Part shown: one piece after another, positions 33,246 to 43,347 of the stretch
Layout of the letters: each line of letters begins with the position of its first letter
Numbering within the stretch: position 1 is the stretch's first letter
Source of the DNA: JANXQG01 sp963719885
GTDB taxonomy: Bacteria > Planctomycetota > Planctomycetia > Pirellulales > Thermoguttaceae
Length of the DNA: 64,000 nucleotides
Reading direction: 5' to 3'
Assembly: GCA_963719885.1 (NCBI GenBank)
Contig: CAVRDP010000014.1
Location: 186,001 to 250,000 of the forward strand
Notes under the pieces: model-generated
Seen by the model: the letters and a program-made list of their open reading frames with translations, nothing else
What the model was told of the DNA's origin: nothing
Databases searched by the model: none
Position numbers and translations under genes: made by a program

Positions 33246-34499
33246 ATGCGACCCTTCAAATACGCTCTTGGCTTGGCCATTCTCTTCGCCGTTTCCGCCC
33301 ATGCCGGTCTTGCCCGCGGCCAGGGCTACGGCACCGATTTGCAGAACGTCATGGCGCCGGCCTCGGGCGGCATGGCGGGCGTGAGCATTGCCCGGCCGCA
33401 GGACGTGCCCTCGGCCATTTTCGGCAATCCGGCCGCGCTGGCCCAATTTCAGGGAACGCAGTTCACGCTCGGCGGCGGCTGGGCGGAAGGCTATCCCACG
33501 GTCACCAACAACGGCGTTGGCAACGGCGGCGTTCCCTTCAGCGCCACGTCCCGGACCGAGGGCGGCGCGGCCACCGAGATCGGTGTCGCCCAGGACCTTC
33601 GCGCCCTCGGCCTGGCCGGAACCCTGGGCCTGGGCCTCGCCGGCATCAGCGGCGGCGGCGCGGAATACCGCGGCGACGTGCCGGGCGCCTTCATCAACAA
33701 CGAAAGCAACGACTACCTCGTGCTGGGCATCAACGTCGGGGCCGGCTTTCAATTGAACGATCGGCTCTCCGTGGGGGCCACTATGACGCTGGGCAGCGGG
33801 TTCGAGCAACTGGGACTTGTCGGTCCGATCGTTGGTTCCGCCATGGTCAACGGTTACGCCCTGCGGGGGACCCTCGGTTTCGACTACGAGTTGAACGATT
33901 GCAACACGTTGGGCTTCTACTACCAGTCGAAGATGTCGTTCGACTTTCCGAATGCCCTTCGTGTGGGAACGACCTACTACGACTGTCGCATTGCCCAGCC
34001 GACGACCTTGGGCCTGGGCATCGCCAACCGCGGCCTGATGGAGGGCAAGCTGCTGATTGCCGCGGACGTTTACTACAAGCTCTGGGACGACGCCGCGCTT
34101 TGGCAAGACATCATGGTCAACGAATGGGCTTTCGCCGTCGGCGCGCAACTCACCCGCGATGAAATGAAGTATCGCGTCGGATACTCCTACAACAGCAACC
34201 CCATCAACCACAGCGTGGGCAGCAGCTTCGACGGCATCCCCGGCCCGATTGCCAGCGACATCCAGTTGTTTCAAGCATCCTGCGCGCCCTACGTCAATCA
34301 GCACCGCATCACCGGCGGTATCGGACGGCAGGATCTCTTGTTCCAGGGGCTCGATCTCGACCTGTTTGCCGGCGGGCTGCTCCCGGCAAGCGACAGCTTC
34401 GGTAAAAACAATTCGGCGTCTCTGGCGCTGTACTACGTCGGCGTGGGCCTGACCTGGCGCTATGACGCGGCGAAGGTGGGCGGCGACACGGACAATTAG
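33246..34499 (+). CDS. OmpP1/FadL-type outer-membrane protein
   Basis: 417 residues with a signal peptide (MRPFKYALGLAILFAVSAHA..). NVMAPASGGMAGVSIARPQD and SAIFGNPAALAQFQGTQFTL match the FadL N-terminal hatch region (GxNPAxL). The rest alternates amphipathic strands (VGAGFQLNDRLSVGATMTLG, RGTLGFDYELNDCNTLGFYY) and ends LALYYVGVGLTWRYD, a terminal beta-strand. It likely forms a barrel that imports fatty acids or other hydrophobic compounds. GAAGG lies upstream of the ATG. Confidence 0.85.
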   Translation: MRPFKYALGLAILFAVSAHAGLARGQGYGTDLQNVMAPASGGMAGVSIARPQDVPSAIFGNPAALAQFQGTQFTLGGGWAEGYPTVTNNGVGNGGVPFSATSRTEGGAATEIGVAQDLRALGLAGTLGLGLAGISGGGAEYRGDVPGAFINNESNDYLVLGINVGAGFQLNDRLSVGATMTLGSGFEQLGLVGPIVGSAMVNGYALRGTLGFDYELNDCNTLGFYYQSKMSFDFPNALRVGTTYYDCRIAQPTTLGLGIANRGLMEGKLLIAADVYYKLWDDAALWQDIMVNEWAFAVGAQLTRDEMKYRVGYSYNSNPINHSVGSSFDGIPGPIASDIQLFQASCAPYVNQHRITGGIGRQDLLFQGLDLDLFAGGLLPASDSFGKNNSASLALYYVGVGLTWRYDAAKVGGDTDN

Positions 34500-34509
34500 C
34501 AGTAACCAC

Positions 34510-37500
34510 CTACTTCTCCGCCGGAACCGCCATCTTGAACGTGGGGAGCTTCTGGATGGCCTCCGCGTCCATCATCCAAATTTCGGTTCCGCTCTTGAGA
34601 CGGAGATCGAAGGTGAGCTTGGTCCCGTCAGGTGACCAGGCGGGCATGGTCAGCGAGTGGAACGCCACCTGGTGCGCCAGGCCTGTCTCCACGTCGAGGA
34701 TGATGCAGGGCATGGGGTCGTCGGGGTTGAACCCGCCAAAGCCGAACTCCCGGCTGTCGGGCGACCATCCCCCCAGCACGCCGTTGCCCGGAGGCAGGAC
34801 GAACCGCTTCGCGGCTTTCCCGTCGTCCAGGTTCTGAATGACCAGGTCGCCGCCGCTGCGATAGGTAGGCGACATTCCTTTACCTGGCGGCTGGCCCGTA
34901 AAGACCCAGTCGCCGCCGCTCTTGTAGGCCACGCGATTCCCGTCCGGCGAAACGGCCGGATATCTATACGGCACTGCGGACCGCGCTCGCGGCGGGGAGA
35001 ACCGGCCGTCTCCCGTGACTTCGGCAGCCATGATTTGGTTCCGATCAAACGCCTGGAAAAAGAGCGTCTTGCCGTCGGCCGACCACGACGGCAAGCAGCC
35101 GGCCGCCACCCGGAACGGTTTGCCGTCAGGAACTTCGGCCGCCCACACGGCCTCTGCCGCTCCCGATCCGGTGACGTAAGCGACCCAGCGTCCCTCCTTT
35201 CCCGCCCAGGCCGGATCTTTTCCGGCAGGCGTAAACGGGGTCGTCTTCTCCGTGGCCACGTCGTAGATCAATAGTCCATTATCGTTGCCGCTGCGGCCGA
35301 AGACGATTCTCTTGCCGTCGGGCGACCAACTCGATCGCTGCCCGGCTGCCACAAATTTGCGGGCCACCTCGCCGACGTTTGCGGTCGCCGCCGGCGCGGT
35401 CGTCGTGTCCGCCGCAACGAGGGCGGCGCGGAAGCCCAGGATTTCGTCCCGGCACACGGACTGGGTGCCGACGCGGTACGCCGAGGGCCAGCCACCGCCG
35501 CGAGCCGCGTGGCCCCAGGCCGTCGCGGGCCCCGTCGGATCATCGGTGGGCGAATGCGCATAATACCCATCCTCACTCCCAGCCTCACACGCATCCTGGC
35601 ACCACTCCAAGACGCTGCCGTGCATGTCGTACAACCCCCAGGCGTTCGGCTTCTTCTCGCCCACAGGATGGCCAATGCCGCCCCAGTTTTCCGTAGTCCA
35701 GGCGTAGTCGCCAAGTTGTGTTGCATCGTCGCCAAAAGAGAACTTGCCCGTGCTTCCGGCCCGACAGGCATATTCCCACTGCGCTTCGGTGGGCAACTGG
35801 AACTTTCCCGCCGCATCACCCTGCCGCCTGCTCAGCTTTTCGAGAAACTGCTGCAATCGTACCAATTGACCATTTCCACCGGGTTCTTCGCACCCTGAAA
35901 ATGGCTCGGGTTGTTCCCCATCACCGCCTGCCACTGCTCCTGTGTCACCAGATACTTGCCCAGGTAGAAGGGCTTGGTGATCCGCACCCGGTGCTGCGGC
36001 TTCTCATTGGCTGGATCCTCCAAACCGGCCGAGCCCATGGCAAACTCGCCTGCCGGAATCAGGACCATCTCCAGCTTCACCCCCTTGCCGAGGTCAATGG
36101 CGGTTTCCTGAAACGCCGGCGGCGCGGGCCGGGTCACCGTGACGACCAGGGTGGCCTGGTCGTCCGCCTGGCCGTCGGTGGCTTGCACCGATGCCGTCAC
36201 GTCATACCGGCCCGCGGGCTGTTCCGGCGGCGGCGTCCAGGAGAACTCACCCAACTGCGGGTCGATCCGCGCGGCGGAGGGTACGTTGGGCGCCAGGCTG
36301 AACCGCAACTTGCCCTTCCATCGCTCCGCGTCCGCAACCGTCACCGCAACATGCAGCGGTTTTCCTGCCTCGATGGTTTGGGGGGGAATGGGCAGGATGG
36401 TTACAGATCGAAACTCAACGTCTGCTTCCGCCGGAACCAGGGCGACACGAAAACCCAAGCCACCGCTACCGTAAAAACCCAAGCCACCGCTCGCGTACCC
36501 GGGCACGTTGGCGTTTCGGTTCGCCGCAGAGCAGCGCTCGGCGGAGTCGCTGCAGCAACTGCCGCGAATCACGTGCTGCAAGCCCTTTGATGGCCCGCAT
36601 GGATCGTCGCTCGGCGAAATGGCGTAGTACCTGGCGCCACTCCAATCCGTATAAAAATCCTGGCACCATTGCCTTACGTTCCCGTGCACGTCATACAGCC
36701 CCCAGGCGTTCGGCTTCTTCAACCCTACGGGAAAGCTGGCTAACCGTGTGTTGCTCAGGAGGGATAACGGAGGTGGAGCGAGCTTCGGCCCGATGTAGAA
36801 GCCAGCCCACGGTCTGTTGACCGCGCGGGACGAGTTATGTTCGTACCAGGCATAGTCCGCCAACTTCGCGCTATCGTCTCCAAAGCAATACCGCGTCGTG
36901 CTCCCGGCGCGGCAAGCGTATTCCCACTGGGCCTCGCTGGGCAACTGGAACTTCCCCTCGCCTGCCGGGAGAGGGCTAGGGTGAGGGCGATGAAATCTCT
37001 CGTTCAGGTTTTCGACAAACTTCTGGCAATCGTCCCAACTGACTGTCGCCGGGTGTTTCGGACCGTTGGAGAGGCTTGGATTCCAACCCATGACCGCCTC
37101 CCACTGCTCCTTGGTCACCGGATACTTTCCCAAGTAGAAGGGTTTGGTGATCCGCACGCGATGCTGCGGCTTCTCATCCTCCTGAGCGGACTTGTCCGCT
37201 TCGGGCGAACCCATGAGGAACTGGCCCGCCGCTATCCCGACCATCTCCAGACTGACGCGGTGCCCCAAGTCCACGGCTAGTTTTCGCGGCAGAGTCCGTG
37301 TCTTGCCGCCGCCGGCCGTTTTTGGCGTCGTGACAGCCGTCTTTCCGCCGCTACCCGTTTCCGGCGCCCGCTTGTCCGCCGGAATCAGGCAGACACGCAA
37401 GCCCACGAAAAGGTTCATCATATGAAAGCTATGTCCGGGCCTGTCGCCGTGGACATAGCAGGCGGCCGAGCGGCAGTCCCACTCGGAGTCGTACATGCAG

Positions 37501-39209
37501 CCGCCGCGATAGACGTGGGCCGAGCCCGTTGCAGGTCCCGTCGGATCGTCCGTCGGCGACTCCGCGTAATATCCGCCGTCATACCAATCCTGGCACCACT
37601 CCCAGACGGTCCCGTGCATGTCATACAGCCCCCAGGCGTTGGGCTTCTTCTCGCCTACCCGGTGCGTGGTGTTGCTCGAGTTCTTTTCGTACCATGCGTA
37701 TTCGCCGAGTTGCGACGCATCGTCCCCAAAGCAATACCGTGTCGTGCTTCCCGCCCGGCAGGCATATTCCCATTGGGCCTGGCTGGGCAACTGGAACTTG
37801 CCTCGCCCCGCGGCGGACTTGGCATTCAGGTGTTCGAGAAACTGTTGGCACTCGTCCCAACTGACGGACATCACCGGGTACTTCGGGCCCTTGATGTAGC
37901 TGTTCGGATTGCCGCCCAGCACTGCCTCCCATTGCTCCTGAGTCACCAGATACTTGCCCAGGTAGAACGGCTTCGTGATGCGCACCCGGTGCTGCGGCTT
38001 CTCGTAAGCTTTGGCGCTCCGGTCCGCATCGGGCGAGCCCATCAGGAACTCGCCCGCCGGGATTAGCATCATCTCCAGCTTGACGCCCTTGCCCAACTCC
38101 ACGGCGATTTCCCGCGGCAGGGCTTGGGCCTTGCCGCCGGCAGCAGCCTTTTGCTCGCCGGTAGCCGTTTCCTGCGTCTTGGCGGCCGGCTGCGACGAAG
38201 CGGGCCGTTTGCTGAAACCGTGCAGGGCAATGGTCAGCGTGAGCCCGCCGAGTGCCGCCAGGGCCAACATCACCACCGCCTCCTGGAACTGGATGGCCGG
38301 CTTTCGGCGATGGACCAGCCAATCGGCCCCCGCCGCCAAGACGGCCGCCAAGGGCAGCGCCAGGGCGGCATAGTACCACCACGTGTACTCCAGCGCGAAC
38401 TGCGGCGGCCCGCGAACTTGAGAATCCCATTCGGCGAACACCGGCTCCTTGAGCATCCCGCGATTCTCCGCGGCGACCGAGGCCGCTATCGGGAAATCCC
38501 GCTGACTTTGCACAAGCAGCAACAGGAATGCTACCAGGGCGCAAGCCGGCAAAACAGCGCACCGCAACAAACTGCGGCAGAGCAGCAAGCCGCCGGCAAC
38601 CCCCAGCAAAACCGCCAGCCCGGCGGCTGCCAACAGGGGATCGCCTTGCGGCGGCTTGGCAAAGGCCTCCGAGTCTTTCTGCTCTTGCTGCGGGTTAAAA
38701 GGATTCACGAACTTCATGCGGGTGAAGCCGCCGGAAGCTGCCTGCAGACCCGTTTGATAGCCGAACATATCTTCTGCCGCAATACCGCCGTTCGGACGTC
38801 CATCGAACCGTTGCCGATAATGGCACTGGACGTTGACCCAAGGGAGGAGGAAGAGGAACAAAACGCCCAGCAGTTTGCTCGACGGCAAGAAAGACAAGAG
38901 GCGGCGGGGCAGAGACCCCCAGGTTGGTCCGGAAAACAAGAGCTTGAAGACCCCGATCAGAAAGAGCACGAAGCCGATCCCCAGCGGGATCGCCATGTAA
39001 AGGGTGAGCGCGGGCATGATCTTCAAGCGTGCCTCGAAGGGTACAGACGCCAGGAACGCCTCGAAGATCGAGCAATGAAAAACCGCAATGAGAACGCCGA
39101 CAACCATCAGGATGCCTGCGATGCTGACGCGGACAGAAGTTTTTGGGTTCGACTTCATGAATGCCCCGGGGGATAAGCGACGACTTTGGTTTCCGTCTTG
39201 ATTTGCCAT
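34510..39209 (-). CDS. Giant membrane protein: TM region, three FGE domains, Ig-like domain and beta-propeller (one frame break)
   Basis: About 1566 codons after repair of a frame break near 35845. Order: several TM segments (about 1-330), FGE-sulfatase domain 1 (PAGEFLMGSPDADRSAKAYE, QWEYACRAGSTTRYCFGDDA, NAWGLYDMHGTVWEWCQD), FGE domain 2 (QFLMGSPEADKSAQEDEKPQ), an Ig/cadherin-like segment (LPIPPQTIEAGKPLHVAVTV), FGE domain 3 (PAGEFAMGSAGLEDPANEKP), and a TolB/PD40-like propeller (SSWSPDGKRIVFGRSGND, GWSPDSREFGFGGF). The FGE domains lack an obvious Cys pair equivalent to SUMF1, so they are more likely binding modules than enzymes. FGE domain 2 carries two insertions relative to domain 1. The start at 39209 (MANQDGN) resembles that of the membrane protein at 43342. 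Confidence 0.8.
36733..36815. repeat. Unexplained 80-bp insertion in FGE domain 2
   Basis: Compared with domain 1 (HRVGEKKPNAWGLYD), domain 2 has about 27 extra residues (AGFYIGPKLAPPPLSLLSN.. before GLKKPNAWGLYD). The DNA has AGCTGGCT near one end and AGCCAGC near the other, so it may be a small inverted-repeat insertion. Confidence 0.45.
36955..36993. repeat. REP-like sequence inserted in frame in FGE domain 2
   Basis: CTCGCCTGCCGGGAGAGGGC followed by TAGGGTGAGGGCGATGA resembles the common CCTCACCCT..CCTCTCCC intergenic repeat. On the minus strand it codes PHPSPLPAGEG, giving eight residues more than domain 1 at the same place. Confidence 0.65.
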
Positions 39210-39225
39210 GATTTCTAAATTGTCA

Positions 39226-39744
39226 TTATAGATCCCGGGGGTCACTTTCTTGATGTTCCAGCGCGGCGTCGGTGGCTTGGGGGCCATCCAAACTCACTTT
39301 AGCGTCTCCTGGCTGTCCGAACGTTGCTCGAAAGACTTGATACACGCCACAAATAAACATCCCCGCGAGAACAATGAGGGCCACGAAAATTTTCATGCCA
39401 CTTCCAGGCGGAAGGGGCTTTCGTCCTGCCCAAACGTCAGAGATCACAAGAAGGCCACCAATGACGGTCACTCCCAGCAGAGCCAGAATAATCAAGACCA
39501 TGCCCAAGAACAACTTGGCACAACCTTTTAACGTTTGGCGCACGTTTCCGTTGTGCTTTGCCAGCATCCAACGGAATCCTCCAACGAGAATACAAACAAG
39601 ACCCAAGAGAAGAATACTCCTCCAAAGCAATTCGATGTCGTTAATAGGTTCATCAAGAATTGCGATGTAGCTGGCGACGACGATTGCGGCCAATCCCCCG
39701 ATGGTCACCCAGCCCGCGAGACTACCTGGCCAACGTTTCGTCAT
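39226..39744 (-). CDS. Membrane protein of unknown function
   Basis: 172 residues with about four hydrophobic segments (VTIGGLAAIVVASYIAIL; SILLLGLVCILVGGF; MVLIILALLGVTVIGGLLVI; IFVALIVLAGMFICGVYQVF) and a polar, acidic tail. No family is recognised. It lies 16 nt upstream of the giant FGE protein start and is probably in the same operon. Confidence 0.65.
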   Translation of the reverse strand: MTKRWPGSLAGWVTIGGLAAIVVASYIAILDEPINDIELLWRSILLLGLVCILVGGFRWMLAKHNGNVRQTLKGCAKLFLGMVLIILALLGVTVIGGLLVISDVWAGRKPLPPGSGMKIFVALIVLAGMFICGVYQVFRATFGQPGDAKVSLDGPQATDAALEHQESDPRDL

Positions 39745-39838
39745 GATTTCATCCTCATTATCTTACGGTGATGGTCCCTCATGGTCGTGACTGCCTGATT
39801 TTGCTGACGACGAATTGTTGCTCGTAAGATGGGCACAA

Positions 39839-40219
39839 TCACCTTGGCGAAAAACCGAGCAGGTTCGCGATACACGCGTAAACGATGAAACCGTTGATCA
39901 GAATACCAAACAACGCGCCTGGGATGATGAAAAGGGCATTCCACCACGAACGGATGCCGAAGAGACTTCTTACCCCCGCGAAACCTCCCGCCGCGCTCAC
40001 CAGTAGTAACACGAGGCACACGGCGGCTCCTACAAGTTCATCTCCCATGCCCCCCCTGTTTATTCCATCCATGTGGTTTAGTCCATAGTACAGTCCCCAC
40101 AACCCCAAGCTGGCGAAACTCACAACCCCAACGCATAGACTTGCCCATGCTGCCAAAACGTAATTACACCGGTTCTTCCACCTTTGCTCAGCGTCCTTCT
40201 TCATCCCAATGATTGGCAT
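39839..40219 (-). CDS. Small membrane protein
   Basis: 126 residues, three hydrophobic segments (YVLAAWASLCVGVVSFASLG; LVGAAVCLVLLLVSAAGGFA; NALFIIPGALFGILINGFIV). No family is recognised. It is in the same orientation as the next two genes and starts close to the left end of the insertion sequence. The N-terminal MPIIG may be replaced by the next ATG (MKKDAEQRW). Confidence 0.6.
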   Translation of the reverse strand: MPIIGMKKDAEQRWKNRCNYVLAAWASLCVGVVSFASLGLWGLYYGLNHMDGINRGGMGDELVGAAVCLVLLLVSAAGGFAGVRSLFGIRSWWNALFIIPGALFGILINGFIVYACIANLLGFSPR

Positions 40220-40311
40220 AAACGTCTCCTGTTGGCCGGAATGGCCGTATTACACTAAATCGTTATTTCAATGATCCTTTCGCCGGTGGACTTCGATCGA
40301 TTTTGCACTTT

Positions 40312-42081
40312 GGCAGTAGCTCCTGAGGGCAGCAACTCGCAGGCCGCTTTATGCAGCCGTAGCATGCTGTGCATCTTTGCCATATAGACGCGACTGTTCT
40401 GTCGTAACACGGTAGGTGATGAACTGATCCCAGAGGTCGTTGAGGTAGATGGCTCGCAGCGAGAGGATTGCTTGAGCCCCTTCCAACTCCCAACGCATCC
40501 CGGCGCGCTCCATGCGGTCCTTCACCAGGTGCTTGCAGGCGCCTTCCGCCACGCCACTGGCAATCGGGTAGCCTGCCGCCAAGTATTCGTCATAGCGCAT
40601 GTGTTCCTGGTTGTTTTCATAGTACGTAATCGCGGACTCCACGGTGGTCTTGTTCGCCCCCTTCAGCTTGTAGGCCTTCACCAAGGGACGGAGGTTGCGC
40701 AGCACGTAACCGACCTTGCCTTGCAGCAGCATGCGCAGATGATGCGTCACGAATTCTCCCGCCTCCGCACTCTCCTCCGCATACAGGCAATGGGCCACCT
40801 CCCAGAGCCGTTTCAACGCGTGGAACAGGTCCAGAATCCATATGGCCTCGGGAAACCATTCTGCCGCCAACTTCCACAACTGGCGTTCCCCATCCATGAC
40901 ACAGATGCACGGCTTCTTGTTTGCCGGGTCCCGCCGACAACACTCCATAAGAATCTCGAAGAACAACATCGGTGCGGCGGCCAACACCTCCCCTTCCTTA
41001 AACCGGGTCATCTCTGCCCACACATGCTTGTGTTGCGGTTCGGGCCGCTCCCGGGCACGCTTTCGCCGACGCACCTCGTCGATCACGTCTTCGGCAGTAC
41101 GAGGGAAGCGGGCTTGGGTGTAAACCGATCCCACATACGCCATCTGTTTTTTCCCGGGGCGCTCCCCGCTGCTTTTCTCTTGCCCCGCCAAACGCTCGAC
41201 CGGAGGCGAAGAAGGCGCCTCTTCCTCGACAGCCGTGATTCCTGCCGTTTCCGCGCCTGCGGCATTTCCTCCCTTTTCTCCCACCCCAGCTTCAGACTCT
41301 GCTCGCAACCGCGCCGCCAACGTCCGCCGCATGGGCACACCCTTGCCATCGGCCGTTATCACCAGCAGTTCCTCCTCTTCTTCGGCAGGAGGAACCGCTT
41401 CGCCGCGAAAGTCGTCCACGTACTGCGACATCTCGCGACTCATGTGCTCCGCCGTGCGAACACTCACCGTGGTCCCCAACCAGGCACGGAGCGACTCCAC
41501 CGATCCCCCAAAGGCGTCCTGGATGCACAACCGCTGCAACCAGTCCTCCAGAACATAGGAATTCTCTCCAGCGGGCAATCCCAAGGTCGCGTCCAGGGGC
41601 GACCATCCAATCGCTTGGCCTTCCCGAGTCCCGTAGACTCGGCGGCCGATCAGCAATTCCCCGAAAATCGACAAGTACCGCTTCTCATGCGGCTCGGGCA
41701 GGCGCGCCAACGTCTCCCCTTCCCGTTCTACGGTCTCTCCCCGATCCCCATCCCCATGGGCCTCCACGAAGGACCGTAAAAACTCCAGGCACATGGTCAT
41801 AGCTCGCGGAAACATCCCGCGTTCCACTTCGTCGAGGCGTCGCCCTTCGCTCAGCGCTTGCTTCAAAAACTCGTGCATCCGCTCAAATTGCTCTTGGGCC
41901 TTGAAAATATCCAGTTCTTTTGTTGAAATCATAGTTGGACCTCTGCTAGCAGAATTTGTGGAAACATGAATTACTCACCTGTTAGCATGAGGTCTTTTTC
42001 TTCTGCTATCAAGCCCTCCTCCCCCGCCGTAAGTCCTTGTCCTACAATGCTCTTAGCGCTAGAGGAAGGCGAGTCACTGCC
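40312..42081 (-). mobile_element. ISKra4-type insertion sequence
   Basis: About 1.77 kb. Ends are inferred: GGCAGTAGCTC reading inwards from 40312 and GGCAGTGACTC reading inwards from 42081 (9 of 11 match). The right end falls where the reading frame of the Ser/Thr kinase gene (41971..42474 frame) leaves the kinase sequence. No target duplication is seen, and the rest of the kinase is not on the other side, so a deletion accompanied or followed the insertion. Confidence 0.7.
40349..41932 (-). CDS. ISKra4 family transposase
   Basis: 527 residues. The N-terminal part (QFERMHEFLKQALSEGRRLD; RYLSIFGELLIGRRVYGTRE) and the catalytic part (LVITADGKGVPMRR with the first Asp; ICVMDGERQLWKLAAEWFPE with the second; PIASGVAEGACKHLVKDRME with the Glu) match ISKra4-type DDE transposases. 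The frame is intact, so the element may be active. A Glu/Ala-rich linker lies at about 190-270. Confidence 0.88.
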   Translation of the reverse strand: MISTKELDIFKAQEQFERMHEFLKQALSEGRRLDEVERGMFPRAMTMCLEFLRSFVEAHGDGDRGETVEREGETLARLPEPHEKRYLSIFGELLIGRRVYGTREGQAIGWSPLDATLGLPAGENSYVLEDWLQRLCIQDAFGGSVESLRAWLGTTVSVRTAEHMSREMSQYVDDFRGEAVPPAEEEEELLVITADGKGVPMRRTLAARLRAESEAGVGEKGGNAAGAETAGITAVEEEAPSSPPVERLAGQEKSSGERPGKKQMAYVGSVYTQARFPRTAEDVIDEVRRRKRARERPEPQHKHVWAEMTRFKEGEVLAAAPMLFFEILMECCRRDPANKKPCICVMDGERQLWKLAAEWFPEAIWILDLFHALKRLWEVAHCLYAEESAEAGEFVTHHLRMLLQGKVGYVLRNLRPLVKAYKLKGANKTTVESAITYYENNQEHMRYDEYLAAGYPIASGVAEGACKHLVKDRMERAGMRWELEGAQAILSLRAIYLNDLWDQFITYRVTTEQSRLYGKDAQHATAA

Positions 42082-42474
42082 GTTGAGACTGATTTGGCGG
42101 GCCTTGTAGACGACTCCCATCGCACCACGGGCGATCTCCTCGAGTAATTCATAGTCGCCCAGGTGGCGGACGGTGGTGCCCGCGGGAAGACGGGCCGACT
42201 GAGTGAAGTCCATCGTCGCCGCCTCGCCGGAAGCGACTCGTTCCGGCGGCGCGGGAGCCACCAGCGCCGCGAAGTGGCGCAACGGCTCCGCCACGCGGTC
42301 GGCCCAGTCGTAGTTGGCCAAGAATGCTTCCAGTTCGGCGGCGAACTCCGGGTATTGCTGCAACCATTCCTGGCGGTCGGGCTTCTGGCCGGCGTCGACG
42401 GCATCCAGGTAGGCGATGATAATCTCCTTGACCTGTCGCTCACGATCGCTGGAATCGCTCGATTTTTGAAGCAT
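42082..42474 (-). pseudogene. Ser/Thr protein kinase, N-terminal fragment cut by the insertion sequence
   Basis: MLQKSSDSSDRERQVKEIII opens an N-terminal helical region found in planctomycete kinases (YLDAVDAGQKPDRQEWLQQY). Then comes the start of the kinase lobe: LGDYELLEEIARGAMGVVYK (Gly-rich loop, with A for the usual second Gly), ARQISLN. After this the sequence becomes that of the insertion sequence. The VALK lysine, the catalytic loop and DFG are missing, so it cannot be an active kinase. Confidence 0.82.
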
Positions 42475-42502
42475 CCGTCACCTGTCGTCGCAAAGAGCCT
42501 GG

Positions 42503-43342
42503 CTACTTCTTCCCGTCGGCCTCGACGGAAGCGGCCTTGCACATGACTCGGATGATGTGCTTCGCCACCAGCTCCTTGCCCTTGTCCTTCCGGTGGTCCT
42601 TCTTGCCTTCCTCGGTGATGGTCGCGATGCAGACACTTCGATCTGCCGGCAGGGGGCGAGGAATGTCCGTTGTTTGGCTTTGGATGGTGGTCTTTTCGGT
42701 TCGGGGCCGCTTGGGATCGGCATTCTCGGCGAGGCCCTGCTTTGAGGAGTCTTCCGATTTCTTCTGTTCCTTCCAGAGCGAAAAATTGCCGGACGATGCA
42801 ACTTGCGCCGAATGTCGATTCTCGTTCGATCCTACCACTTCGCCCTCGACCAGCGGCCCCGAAACCTTCAGGCCCGAGGACCTCGTGGAGACCGATTCTC
42901 GTTGCCCCGCAACCACCCAGTATTCACTGCCGGACTCGTCCGGTTCCTGCCGGCAGAACACGAAGTGGCCCTCGACCTGATCGTCGCGCCCAGGGGGAGC
43001 GTCCGACTTTCCACGCCCCCAGCCTTCCATTCCCGGGTCGAACCGTTGCGTCTCGCCGTTCCTCTCCAGTTCGATCCAGAAGGCCACATCGCCCCCCGAA
43101 TACTTGAAGACCAATGCCCGTTGGCCCACGAGGGCGAACAGTTTCTCATCCACCTTCAGTTCCTCAACCCTGACTCCTCCAGCAGACGAAGAGGGCGGCG
43201 GCGTTGACGGCGTCGAGATCAACGAGACGCGGGGGAGCATGACCCCAACGCCGATTCCAATCGCCAGAACCAGGGGGATCCGCAGGAGGCGGACCAGAAG
43301 CCAGATTCGCCGATGACTCGTATTTTCGTCTTGCTGTGCCAT
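42503..43342 (-). CDS. Single-pass membrane protein of unknown function
   Basis: About 279 residues from MAQQDENTSHRR at 43342, 5 nt after the end of the kinase-FGE-WD40 gene. One TM helix near the N-terminus (LLRIPLVLAIGIGVGVML), a Pro/Ser linker (PSTPPPSSSAGG), and a beta-rich domain (VRVEELKVDEKLFALVGQRA; EYWVVAGQRESVST). The C-terminal third is Lys/Glu-rich. No family is recognised. The tight spacing suggests it is made together with the kinase, perhaps as a partner at the membrane. Confidence 0.65.
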   Translation of the reverse strand: MAQQDENTSHRRIWLLVRLLRIPLVLAIGIGVGVMLPRVSLISTPSTPPPSSSAGGVRVEELKVDEKLFALVGQRALVFKYSGGDVAFWIELERNGETQRFDPGMEGWGRGKSDAPPGRDDQVEGHFVFCRQEPDESGSEYWVVAGQRESVSTRSSGLKVSGPLVEGEVVGSNENRHSAQVASSGNFSLWKEQKKSEDSSKQGLAENADPKRPRTEKTTIQSQTTDIPRPLPADRSVCIATITEEGKKDHRKDKGKELVAKHIIRVMCKAASVEADGKK

Positions 43343-43347
43343 GACCT

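Noticed and set aside
34510..39209. The FGE domains as the formylglycine-generating enzyme for the nearby arylsulfatase
   Set aside because: No clear Cys pair as in active FGE, and the protein is a multi-domain membrane protein 6 kb away; a housekeeping FGE elsewhere is more likely.
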